Positions 1 through 5,881 of a DNA stretch of 10,131 bases are shown here, piece after piece; the stretch's first letter is position 1; the number at the start of each line of letters is the position of its first letter. Source of the DNA: an uncultured Clostridia bacterium. Its GTDB lineage: Bacteria > Bacillota > Clostridia > Christensenellales > CAG-314. The stretch is taken from contig CALLXO010000075.1 in NCBI GenBank assembly GCA_937875645.1, positions 1-10,131 on the forward strand, given 5' to 3'. A model generated the notes under the pieces. That model saw only the letters and a list, made by a program, of their open reading frames with translations, searched no databases and had not been told where the DNA came from. Made by a program: the position numbers and the translations under genes.

Positions 1-420
1 GGCAATCATCATAATTTGCTTTATGATTTTTTTAAAGCTGTTTGCTCCCCCTTCGTCATTTAAATCATTTTGTATATCCAGTTGAGTACGCAAAGCCATA
101 CGCTTGCCAATCATAATATAAAATGCGCTGGAAAGAGTCATAAAACCTAAACCTCCCACTTGCACAAGTAAAAGTATAATTATTTGTCCAAATGCGGTAA
201 AGGTTAAATAAGTATTGCTCACAGTCATTCCCGTTACGCAGGTTGCAGAAGCGGAAGTAAATAAGGCGTCAATATATCTTATGCTACCCCCTTTTGTAGC
301 AAAAGGTAAAGATAAAAGTAAAGAGCCACAAAGAATAATGCCCACATAGCCTATTACAACTATTTGGGGCAACGTCAAAAAGCGGGGTTTTTTGTATTTT
401 GTTAAAGGAGTGTGCAACAT
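1..420 (-). CDS. ktrB: KtrB/TrkH-family potassium uptake membrane subunit, N-terminal part
   Basis: Reading the minus strand from the ATG at 420-418 gives 140 open codons that run off the window at base 1, so only the N-terminal third is present. The family forms the K+-translocating subunit of Ktr/Trk uptake systems in the cytoplasmic membrane and works with a cytoplasmic RCK (KtrA-type) regulator, which is not visible here. The start LTLPQIVVIGY (residues 15-25) is a first membrane helix. DALFTSASATCVTGMT (51-66) is the first pore loop, with TCVTG (60-64) in the place of the selectivity-filter signature. QVGGLGFMT (87-95) is the conserved family motif that follows. The start puts about 15 residues before the first helix, normal for KtrB. 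No ribosome-binding site precedes the ATG. Family assignment is firm; KtrB rather than TrkH is inferred from the short N-terminus. Confidence 0.9.
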   Translation of the reverse strand, partial: MLHTPLTKYKKPRFLTLPQIVVIGYVGIILCGSLLLSLPFATKGGSIRYIDALFTSASATCVTGMTVSNTYLTFTAFGQIIILLLVQVGGLGFMTLSSAFYIMIGKRMALRTQLDIQNDLNDEGGANSFKKIIKQIMMIA

Positions 421-431
421 AATAATAAATT

Positions 432-460
432 ATTGTACAACTTTTTTAGCAACTATGCAA
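432..460 (-). promoter_or_regulatory. Sigma-A-like promoter of ktrB
   Basis: On the minus strand TTGCAT (460-455) and TACAAT (437-432) are separated by exactly 17 bases. The predicted transcription start, about 7 bases after the -10 box, falls near 425, only about 5 bases before the ATG at 420. That leaves no room for a ribosome-binding site, so the message would be nearly leaderless unless transcription comes from further upstream. Confidence 0.5.
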
Positions 461-461
461 G

Positions 462-504
462 TTATATGACAAATTTTTCGGCTCTAAAGAGTAATGTCAT
501 ATAA
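462..504. repeat. 10-bp inverted repeat next to the ktrB -35 box
   Basis: TTATATGACA (462-471) and TGTCATATAA (495-504) are perfect inverted copies. The 23-base spacer contains a smaller hairpin, CTCT-AA-AGAG (482-491). The element begins one base upstream of the ktrB -35 box and ends 11 bases after the stop codon of the upstream minus-strand gene. There is no T-tract on the minus strand, so a simple intrinsic terminator is unlikely; a protein-binding site or an RNA-processing hairpin fits better. Function is inferred from position only. Confidence 0.4.
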
Positions 505-515
505 AACTTTCAGAA

Positions 516-941
516 TTAATTAAACACTGCAAAAGGAAACACAAGAGCCAACGCTAATAATGCTAAAGTCAATAGCAGTAATAATACTCTCCTTTTTGTA
601 GACTGGTTTTTACAACATCCGCCTTTATATACAAATATGTAGGGCAAAGGAATAAGAATAAAATAAAATCCGCCCATAACGATTGTTACACCCATAGCGG
701 CAGAAAAAGCAATGCCAGATATCATGCCCAGTAGAGTAATTACACCGTCAAAATATAAAAGCATCAACACCACCAAGTAAATAATCGGATATATAATTGC
801 GCTCAAATATGATAATGTCATGCTTTTTTGTTGAACAGGAACATGATAAGCAGGCGCTTGAGTTATGTTTTCGCTTTGTGTCTGTTCGCAAATGTCATGC
901 CCTTCAAATACCCCTTGTTCGGTTTCTTGAACGTTTTGCAT
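516..941 (-). CDS. Small hypothetical membrane protein, about four TM segments
   Basis: The 141-residue product is not recognised as a known family. I chose the ATG at 941-939 because AAAGGAG lies 6-12 bases before it; a TTG six codons further upstream would place this site inside the gene. Residues 1-40 are polar and Gln/Glu-rich, with no signal peptide. Hydrophobic segments follow at about 45-64, 67-89, 91-105 and 119-140. A GGCCK stretch at 107-111 holds a Cys pair and is followed by STKRR (114-118), a positively charged loop that should be cytoplasmic. The layout (disordered polar N-terminus, then a compact TM bundle) resembles many small uncharacterised Firmicutes membrane proteins. It has its own promoter at 981-1009 and lies upstream of ktrB on the same strand, separated by 95 bases. 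A functional link with potassium transport is not shown. Confidence 0.75.
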   Translation of the reverse strand: MQNVQETEQGVFEGHDICEQTQSENITQAPAYHVPVQQKSMTLSYLSAIIYPIIYLVVLMLLYFDGVITLLGMISGIAFSAAMGVTIVMGGFYFILIPLPYIFVYKGGCCKNQSTKRRVLLLLLTLALLALALVFPFAVFN

Positions 942-980
942 ATTTTCTCCTTTATACAAGTGCTTTTACTTATATATATG

Positions 981-1009
981 ATTATACTACTAAATAATAA
1001 CGATTACAA
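981..1009 (-). promoter_or_regulatory. Sigma-A-like promoter of the small membrane protein gene
   Basis: On the minus strand TTGTAA (1009-1004) and a perfect TATAAT (986-981) are separated by 17 bases. The predicted start, near 974, leaves a leader of about 30 bases containing the AAAGGAG site. This is one of the better promoter matches in the window. Confidence 0.6.
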
Positions 1010-1064
1010 TACCTATTTTGTTTTTTGTTGTTATAATTTGAATATTAATTGTATTTTTGCGACA

Positions 1065-1093
1065 TTGCAGATAATAACAATATATGATATAAT
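1065..1093 (+). promoter_or_regulatory. Extended -10 promoter, possible distal ssrA promoter
   Basis: TTGCAG (1065-1070), a 17-base spacer and TATAAT (1088-1093) preceded by TGA (an extended -10 element). Transcription would begin near 1100. No ORF with a ribosome-binding site follows before the tmRNA at 1227, so the likeliest role is a second, upstream promoter giving a longer tmRNA precursor. Confidence 0.45.
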
Positions 1094-1181
1094 TTAGGTG
1101 AACAAAAACAAGATACAAAAAAATACGACAATTTAATTATTATCAAATAATTGTAACAAAAATGCAATATACGAAAAACAG

Positions 1182-1210
1182 TTGCAAAATTAATAGAAAT
1201 AAAGTAGAAT
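1182..1210 (+). promoter_or_regulatory. Proximal ssrA (tmRNA) promoter
   Basis: TTGCAA (1182-1187), a 17-base spacer and TAGAAT (1205-1210). The predicted start near 1217 would give a precursor with about 10 extra 5' bases, which RNase P would remove to give the mature end at 1227. A TATAAT at 1210-1215 overlaps but sits 22 bases from this -35 box and has no better partner. Confidence 0.5.
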
Positions 1211-1226
1211 ATAATATCCATTATGT

Positions 1227-1598
1227 GGGGGTGTTATAGATTCGCCCGTTATAAAGATGGAAAGGTAAGCGTGCCGCTGTTTGCTTTGTCAGCGCTAAAA
1301 AAAAGGCAAAAATTTAAATGCAGATAATAATTCTGTCGCCAACACACGTTTGGCATACGCTGCTTAACTAATAGTAGCTCGTCGCCCTGATTTATCTCAC
1401 GGTCAGCAAGCGGCGTCAAAAAGTGAGGTAAAGGGGAATTAATAAATTGTCCGACTTAATTTCGCCACTAAGGACATTACTTTTAAATCGGCTTGTTTGC
1501 CGTCTGGTTTAAAAGGACAGCTAACGACAAACTACGCAACGTAGAAAGCTTTTTGGTCTTATGGCGGTACAGGGGTGCAAGTCCCCTCATCTCCACCA
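1227..1598 (+). ncRNA. ssrA: tmRNA (transfer-messenger RNA)
   Basis: One-piece tmRNA of 372 bases, which rescues ribosomes stalled on messages lacking a stop codon and tags the nascent peptide for proteolysis. The ends pair as an alanine-tRNA-like acceptor: GGGGGTG (1227-1233) with CATCTCC (1588-1594), followed by an encoded ACCA (1595-1598). The third pair is G-U, the known alanyl-tRNA synthetase identity element. The T-arm is AGGGG-TGCAAGT-CCCCT, ending at 1587. GATTCGCC near 1239-1246 is close to the conserved GATTCGAC of the 5' domain. A tag frame follows at 1320-1367, and the remaining 220 or so bases would hold the pseudoknots. A strong terminator follows directly. The encoded CCA and complete acceptor argue for a functional gene. 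Confidence 0.95.
1320..1367 (+). other. tmRNA tag-peptide reading frame
   Basis: From GCA at 1320 the frame reads ADNNSVANTRLAYAA and stops at TAA (1365-1367), with TAG TAG two frames on. GCA is a normal resume codon and the length of 15 residues is within the usual range. The tag ends in Tyr-Ala-Ala where the common ending is Leu-Ala-Ala. A resume at GCC (1338), giving a 9-residue tag, cannot be excluded from sequence alone. Confidence 0.75.
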
Positions 1599-1600
1599 CA

Positions 1601-1656
1601 AACACAATATATTGTATATTATTTAATCGAAATATCACAATATGTTGTGTTTTTTT
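1601..1656 (+). terminator. Intrinsic terminator of tmRNA
   Basis: AACACAATATATTG (1601-1614) pairs over 14 positions, with one G-U pair, with CAATATGTTGTGTT (1638-1651). A run of seven T (1650-1656) closes the 3' side. The loop contains a further short AT stem (1616-1620 with 1631-1635). It starts three bases after the encoded CCA. Confidence 0.85.
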
Positions 1657-2079
1657 GTTGACTTTTTACTAATAAAATATACCTCTTATTTTCATTTTGA
1701 TAAATATTTATATGGTTTGATTGCAATAAATAGTTATACAAAACATGATGAAAGTATGTTTATTAATCGCATGATATTATACGATTTACATTAATATTTA
1801 TAATATAATAGTCATTTCGCATATTTCCCTAAAAAGGATTTAAATCCATATGCGTCCTTAATCCTTTCTTTTTTGTCACTATGTTAGGAAATATCAATAT
1901 AAACAAAATAAGTTTTAAGGTTTTCTGTTGGCTTTTAATATTTCCTGCAGAATTATTATAGCATTTGTATAATTATTAAGCAATAATTATTGTCATTAAA
2001 AAATACTGCACTATGCGTAATTAGCGTTTTTCTATTGCATTTTATGTGTTGCTGTGATAAACTTATTTTCAGGTATTGT
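1657..2079 (+). other. AT-rich non-coding region upstream of the protease gene
   Basis: No reading frame with a ribosome-binding site is present on either strand. The region holds the two-state hairpin at 1818-1874, overlapping TATAAT boxes at 1799-1804 and 1804-1809 with poor -35 partners, and a TATAAT at 1968-1973, also without a good -35. The octamer ATATTTCC occurs at 1821-1828 and 1938-1945 on the plus strand and at 1894-1887 on the minus strand. A TTG at 1990 and an ATG at 2044 are in frame with the protease but lack a ribosome-binding site, so this is taken as leader sequence. Confidence 0.5.
1818..1874 (+). promoter_or_regulatory. Possible attenuator or small RNA: two mutually exclusive hairpins
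   Basis: Hairpin A pairs CGCATAT (1818-1824) with ATATGCG (1848-1854). Hairpin B pairs AAAGGATT (1833-1840) with AATCCTTT (1860-1867) and is followed by CTTTTTT (1868-1874), an intrinsic-terminator layout. The B 5' arm lies inside hairpin A and the A 3' arm lies inside the loop of B, so both cannot form simply at once. TATAAT boxes at 1799-1809 would start transcription near 1811-1816, just before hairpin A. The protease start codon is about 200 bases downstream. This matches a leader attenuator or a roughly 60-base RNA; no riboswitch class is recognised. Confidence 0.35.
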
Positions 2080-2844
2080 ATGAAAAAAGCTTTTTATTTT
2101 AAGGTAGCATCCTTTATTATATTTATTTGCCTGTTATGCGTAGGCTTTTGCGGCTGTACAAACACGCAAAATTGGGTAAACAAAATATCTGAAAAGGCAA
2201 TAAAAACAAATGTAACTATTCACGTTAAAAGCTATAATACCAATTTGCTTGGTGAGGAATCTCAGTCACAAACTTATTTTGGCAGCGGCGTTATTTACTA
2301 TCAATATCAGCGGACATATTATTGTTTGACAAACAACCATGTGGTGTTTAAGCCCTCAAAGTACCAAAAACGTTCCGTTACGGTGACAGACTGTTACGGA
2401 AACGAGTACAACGCCACTGTAGTAGAAAGCGATGCAAAATTTGATTTAGCAGTCCTTTCCTTTTATGCGCCGGATAAAGTTTTTGTACCCTTACCCTTAG
2501 CTTTACAAAATCCAAAAGTCAACGAAAATATTGCCGCTTTAGGACAGCCTATGGGGCAAATCAATTGTTTGACAATAGGCAAGGTATTTGCCCTGCAACA
2601 AGTAACGTTAGCAAGCAATAATATTAATTTTTCCGATGTTGATTTTAAGGTAATATATCATAATGCGCCTATAAACACAGGCAGCAGTGGCGGGGCATTG
2701 ATAAATGACAAGCTCGAAATAGTCGGCATAAATTATGCAATATTATTTAACGAAATTGACAATTCCTTCCGATTCGGCTGTGCTATACCTGTAGAAAAAA
2801 TTAGGGAATTTTTAAATAACAATCATTTACTTTTTAATAACTAA
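2080..2844 (+). CDS. Trypsin-like (HtrA/DegP-type) serine protease, probable lipoprotein
   Basis: A 254-residue S1C-type protease likely acting outside the membrane on misfolded or specific proteins. The catalytic triad is visible: His87 in TNNHVV, Asp122 in KFDLAVL and Ser203 in TGSSGGAL. FGSGVI (67-72) and NIAALGQPMG (150-159) are typical of HtrA-type domains. The protein stops soon after the protease fold, with no PDZ domain, unlike DegP/HtrA proteins of 350-450 residues. The N-terminus MKK followed by a hydrophobic stretch (9-23) and FCGC (23-26) suggests a lipoprotein signal with Cys26 as the lipidated residue, although the lipobox is weak (Phe at -3). The start at 2080 was chosen because it puts a normal signal peptide at the N-terminus; AGG at 2071-2073 is only a weak ribosome-binding site. 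The next gene starts 10 bases downstream, so the two are probably co-transcribed. Confidence 0.87.
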   Translation: MKKAFYFKVASFIIFICLLCVGFCGCTNTQNWVNKISEKAIKTNVTIHVKSYNTNLLGEESQSQTYFGSGVIYYQYQRTYYCLTNNHVVFKPSKYQKRSVTVTDCYGNEYNATVVESDAKFDLAVLSFYAPDKVFVPLPLALQNPKVNENIAALGQPMGQINCLTIGKVFALQQVTLASNNINFSDVDFKVIYHNAPINTGSSGGALINDKLEIVGINYAILFNEIDNSFRFGCAIPVEKIREFLNNNHLLFNN

Positions 2845-2854
2845 GGAGTGCAAA

Positions 2855-3385
2855 ATGATAACAAACAAATCGGTAATTGACGAGCAAAAAAATTTGAAAT
2901 TTAACAAAGACCTATACAAATTACGTATGCCCAACTCCCTTTTTTGGGCTATAGTATGCGCTGTTTTAGGGGTGGGATTTATTGTCTGCGCCTTCATTTT
3001 GCTTGCATATAAAGTGCTTTTGATATGCTTAGGCGTATTGATACTGTTGTTGTCTGCCGCAATGTTTTTTCTGCCGCTTTTGGTACGTGCTAACTCAAAC
3101 AAAACTTTTAAGGAAAACGCTAAAAATTCCCCATGGATAGAATTTAATTATGTCTTTGAAAATGATATGATGACTATCACCGACGCAAAAGGCAACGAGT
3201 TAGCATCAGGAGGCTATGACAACTTAATAGAAGCGATAGAAACGCCCCACGCTTTTTATATTATGGTGGAACAATTTTTTGGTTTTATTATTGATAAAGA
3301 CGGTTTTATTGAAGGGGATGAATGTCAACTTCGGGAACTGTTTAAGGCAAAAATACATAAATTTACTGATATAAGCAAAAAGTAA
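2855..3385 (+). CDS. YcxB-like two-TM membrane protein
   Basis: The 176-residue product has a polar N-terminus, two adjacent TM helices (about 29-51 and 53-77) and a cytoplasmic C-terminal domain. That domain reads like the YcxB-like family: alternating strands around YVFENDMMTITDAKGNE and a YDNLIEAIETPHAFYIM segment, then a short helix near QLRELFKAKI. The biochemical role of the family is not established. The start is secure: AAGGAG lies at 2843-2848, 6 bases before the ATG. It begins 10 bases after the protease stop codon, which points to one transcript; a link to envelope maintenance is inference from that pairing. A bidirectional terminator follows at 3431-3455. The assignment rests on the domain layout and not on a catalytic motif. 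Confidence 0.75.
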   Translation: MITNKSVIDEQKNLKFNKDLYKLRMPNSLFWAIVCAVLGVGFIVCAFILLAYKVLLICLGVLILLLSAAMFFLPLLVRANSNKTFKENAKNSPWIEFNYVFENDMMTITDAKGNELASGGYDNLIEAIETPHAFYIMVEQFFGFIIDKDGFIEGDECQLRELFKAKIHKFTDISKK

Positions 3386-3430
3386 TTTTTAAACGTGACT
3401 AAATATTAGCAAAAAATATTCTTTTGATAC

Positions 3431-3455
3431 AAAAAATCCCTTATGGGGATTTTTT
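3431..3455. terminator. Bidirectional intrinsic terminator between convergent genes
   Basis: AAAAAATCCC (3431-3440) pairs with GGGATTTTTT (3446-3455) around the loop TTATG. The A and T runs give a U-tract in both directions. It serves the protease/YcxB-like unit on the plus strand and glmS on the minus strand, whose frames end at 3385 and 3486. Confidence 0.8.
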
Positions 3456-3485
3456 ATATTTAACGAATTTAGTTTTAAAAAAAAA

Positions 3486-5196
3486 TTATTGCACAGTGAC
3501 CGATTTAGCAAGGTTGCGGGGCTTATCGCAATCCAACCCTTTGGCTACCGAAACCAAAAACGCCAGCCGCTGACAAAAGAATTTTATCACAGTCGTAGTC
3601 AACGCTTTTGTATTGAGAAAACAAAGTTACCTGCGCTCCTCTCGCTATTACCTCACTAATATTACCTATCATTTTTTCTTTAAGTTCGCTTTGTGTTAAA
3701 AAAGCAATAACCTTTGTGTCTTTTTCTATCAACGCCAATGTGCCATGTTTCAATTCACCTGCCGGATACGCTTCGCTATGAATATATGTAATTTCTTTCA
3801 GTTTTAAAGATGCTTCTGATGCTGTCACATAATCCAATCCTCTGCCTAAAAAATAAGCGTGCTCCTCATGCAACATATTGTTTGCCAACTCTTTTATTTG
3901 ACTGATTTTTCCTACGCTGTCCATTGCTTTATATAATTTATCTAAATTTTCTTGTTCTGTTAATTTGCAGGCAATATTTTTTGTATCGCACAGGTATTGT
4001 GTAAAATACAAACAAAAACCCAATTGCGCCAAATACGCCTTGGTGGAAGCAACGGCATATTCTCTGCCTGCACGAGTTTTAACAACGGCATCCGCTACCT
4101 CTTCCAAACTGCTTTTGCTCACATTTGTAACGGCTAAAGTCTTTGCACCGTATTTTTTTGCCAACGTATGCGCCGCCAAAGTATCCGCTGTTTCGCCGCT
4201 TTGGCTAATAAACACAAATAAGCATTGGCTATAATCGGTGGTGTACGGCTCTTTAAACTCGCTGGCAACGAGAGAAAAACAAGGTATTTTTACGTATCTT
4301 TCAATAAGTTTTTTGCCGTAACAGCAAGCGTGGTATGCTGTACCGCAAGCGCAAAAATATATGCTTTTTATGTCCTCCAAAAAACCCGACGGCAAATAAT
4401 TATCTTTATAACCTTCTATGGTATCCTTTACGCTTTTTGCACCCTCGTTGATTTCTTTTTCCATAAAGGTTGCGTAGCCCTCTTTGCTTACGCTTTCGTA
4501 ATTTTTATCTACGCTCTCCGCTAGTTTTATTATAGGCGCATTAAACATATCAAAAAAGGAAATTTCTCTATCCTTTATCACCGCAAGTTCGCCGTTGTCC
4601 AATACAAAAAGTTCGTCGCACTTGTCGGCAATTGCCGAAATATCACTCGCCAAATGAACGCCCTCTTTGCCTCTACCCACAATGAGCGGACTTTCCTTTC
4701 GTACAGCTACTAATTGATTCTTTTTTTCGCACATAGCGACAAAAGCATATGATCCTTTTAGCTCTTTGCAGGCAGATAATACAGCTTGTTGCAAGTCACC
4801 TTTATAATAATAATTGATTAAATGTGCCGCCGCCTCCGTGTCCGTTTGAGAAACAAAATTATATCCTTTTTTTGTAAGCTCTTCTTTAATTTCTTTATAA
4901 TTCTCTATTATTCCGTTATGTACAATATGAATGTTTCCGCTACTGTGCGGATGAGCGTTTATATATGTCGGCTCGCCGTGTGTCGCCCAACGTGTGTGTC
5001 CAATGCCGCAATTTCCGCTGTTTTTTACCTCACTGCCGCATTTGTTTAGCTGGTCGACATGCCCTTTCATTTTTATTACTTTGCCGTCAATACAAATACC
5101 TACCGAATCATAACCTCTGTATTCTAACCGTTTAAGACCTTCGTACAAAAAGCTAAAAGCGGAGTAATTTCCGCAATAACCTATTATTCCGCACAT
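3486..5196 (-). pseudogene. glmS: glmS, glucosamine-6-phosphate synthase, frameshifted near the 3' end
   Basis: GlmS converts fructose-6-phosphate and glutamine to glucosamine-6-phosphate, the entry step to peptidoglycan amino sugars. The start is clear: AGGAG lies before the ATG at 5196, and Cys2 in MCGIIGY is the glutaminase nucleophile. HTRWATHG (67-74), HNGIIENY (93-100) and TDTE (118-121) complete that domain. Two SIS domains follow, with CGTAYHA, SQSGETAD, AVASTKAY and GELKHG all present. The open frame ends at 3523 (557 residues). After Ile539-Leu540 it reads a 17-residue unrelated tail. The expected tail is encoded in the +1 frame from about 3578 to the TAA at 3486-3488: FCQRLAF, then GLDCDKPRNLAKSVTVQ. 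Compared with B. subtilis GlmS about 13 residues before this tail are missing as well. The lost AKS motif carries the lysine equivalent to E. coli Lys603, which binds the sugar, so the in-frame product should lack synthase activity. A true mutation or a sequence error are both possible. No glmS ribozyme is recognised upstream. Confidence 0.85.
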
Positions 5197-5235
5197 AACA
5201 CTACTCCTATTGCTAATTGCCCAACAGGCTATTTT

Positions 5236-5265
5236 AGTTTATGCGTAAACATAGCGCTTTGTTAA
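5236..5265 (-). promoter_or_regulatory. Possible glmS promoter
   Basis: On the minus strand TTAACA (5265-5260) and TAAACT (5241-5236) are separated by 18 bases. The predicted start near 5229 leaves a leader of about 33 bases carrying AGGAG before the ATG. Both boxes are moderate matches, so this is only the best candidate in the 142-base divergent gap. Confidence 0.35.
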
Positions 5266-5267
5266 CC

Positions 5268-5299
5268 AAAAGTTAATTTTTGCGGTAAATTGAACTTTT
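5268..5299. repeat. Imperfect inverted repeat in the glmS/sodC divergent gap
   Basis: AAAAGTT (5268-5274) and AACTTTT (5293-5299) are perfect inverted arms. The inner AATTT (5275-5279) and AAATT (5287-5291) extend the pairing with a one-base bulge. The element lies 3 bases upstream of the candidate glmS -35 box and upstream of the SOD-like gene, so it could be an operator for either or both. No regulator is recognised. Confidence 0.3.
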
Positions 5300-5338
5300 A
5301 ACGCAACACTAACATAAAAATAATAGGAGGGTAAAATA

Positions 5339-5827
5339 ATGGATAATTATTTTTTAAATTATATTTTACGCAAAGCCCCTGACGCTTTTGCGTATATAAG
5401 GGGTAGCAATAAGTACCCGGGAATAAGAGGTAATGCAAAGTTTTTTGTTTTAGAGGAAGGTATAATTATTTATTCCGAAGTAAACGGACTTCCCTTTGAT
5501 GCGGCGACTCCCTTTAGAGCTTATGCTTATCACATACACAACGGCGACAGTTGCAGCGGAAACAATACCGACCCCTTTAGTAATGCGGGAGAGCATTATA
5601 ATCCCGATGAATTGCCGCACCCCTATCACGCCGGCGATTTGCCGCCGCTCTTTGGCAATTACGGCTATGCGTGGAATACGGTATTTACAGCACGGTTTAA
5701 AATTAGCGAAGTAATAAAAAAGCCTATAATAATACATATAAATCCCGATGATTTTGTTTCGCAACCGTCAGGCAATTCGGGGGAAATGATTGCCTGCGGA
5801 ATTATCGAAAGAGCGTCTATACGTTAA
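5339..5827 (+). CDS. sodC: Cu/Zn superoxide dismutase-like protein, cytoplasmic
   Basis: The 162-residue product matches the Cu/Zn SOD fold, which dismutes superoxide to oxygen and peroxide. All metal ligands can be aligned: copper His65, His67, His86 and His133; zinc His86 (bridging), His94, His97 and Asp100. The spacing agrees with human SOD1 (bridge to next zinc His 8 residues, His to Asp 3). Cys72 and Cys153 are in position for the intramolecular disulfide. GEHYNP (84-89), HAGDLP (97-102) and GNSGEMIACGII (145-156) are family blocks. The catalytic arginine (SOD1 Arg143) is replaced by Met150, so efficient superoxide guidance is doubtful. There is no signal peptide, unusual because most bacterial SodC proteins are exported. 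AGGAGG at 5325-5330 lies 8 bases before the ATG. The gene is alone on its strand, with its own terminator. A structural or metal-binding role is an alternative. Confidence 0.85.
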   Translation: MDNYFLNYILRKAPDAFAYIRGSNKYPGIRGNAKFFVLEEGIIIYSEVNGLPFDAATPFRAYAYHIHNGDSCSGNNTDPFSNAGEHYNPDELPHPYHAGDLPPLFGNYGYAWNTVFTARFKISEVIKKPIIIHINPDDFVSQPSGNSGEMIACGIIERASIR

Positions 5828-5859
5828 CTAAAAGACCTCCTAAAAAGGAGGTCTTTTAG
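5828..5859. terminator. Bidirectional terminator between sodC-like and MFS genes
   Basis: CTAAAAGACCTCC (5828-5840) pairs perfectly over 13 bp with GGAGGTCTTTTAG (5847-5859) around a six-base loop. It begins at the base after the stop codon of the SOD-like gene and lies 22 bases past the stop of the convergent MFS gene. The U-tract is partly inside the stem (CTTTTAG) on both strands. Confidence 0.85.
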
Positions 5860-5881
5860 TGTTGCTAATTTTTATAAAAAA

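Noticed and set aside
421..515. c-di-AMP riboswitch controlling ktrB
   Set aside because: Only 95 bases separate ktrB from the upstream gene, too short for that class, and a plausible promoter lies within it right before the start codon.
797..1097. Two overlapping plus-strand reading frames of 66 and 89 codons
   Set aside because: They lie largely opposite the minus-strand membrane protein gene and its promoter, have no ribosome-binding site, and encode low-complexity Tyr/Ile-rich sequence.
1100..1226. Short peptide gene between the distal promoter and tmRNA
   Set aside because: No start codon with a ribosome-binding site and a useful open frame was found; the promoter is better read as a second ssrA promoter.
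2827..3102. 91-codon minus-strand frame opposite the YcxB-like gene
   Set aside because: It has no ribosome-binding site and is antisense to a well-supported gene.
3486..3582. Programmed +1 frameshift in glmS
   Set aside because: A frameshift alone would not restore the ~13 missing residues before the catalytic tail, and no stop codon or pause element sits at the junction; a deletion or sequence error explains both observations.
3965..5049. Plus-strand reading frames of 75-99 codons opposite glmS
   Set aside because: They are antisense shadows of a clear GlmS coding frame, with no ribosome-binding sites or family resemblance.
5197..5338. glmS ribozyme or riboswitch upstream of glmS
   Set aside because: The gap to the divergent gene is only 142 bases and the conserved ribozyme core is not recognisable in the minus-strand leader; the likely promoter leaves only about 33 bases of leader.
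5450..5764. 104-codon minus-strand frame opposite the SOD-like gene
   Set aside because: The plus-strand frame holds all SOD motifs and a strong ribosome-binding site; the antisense frame has neither.
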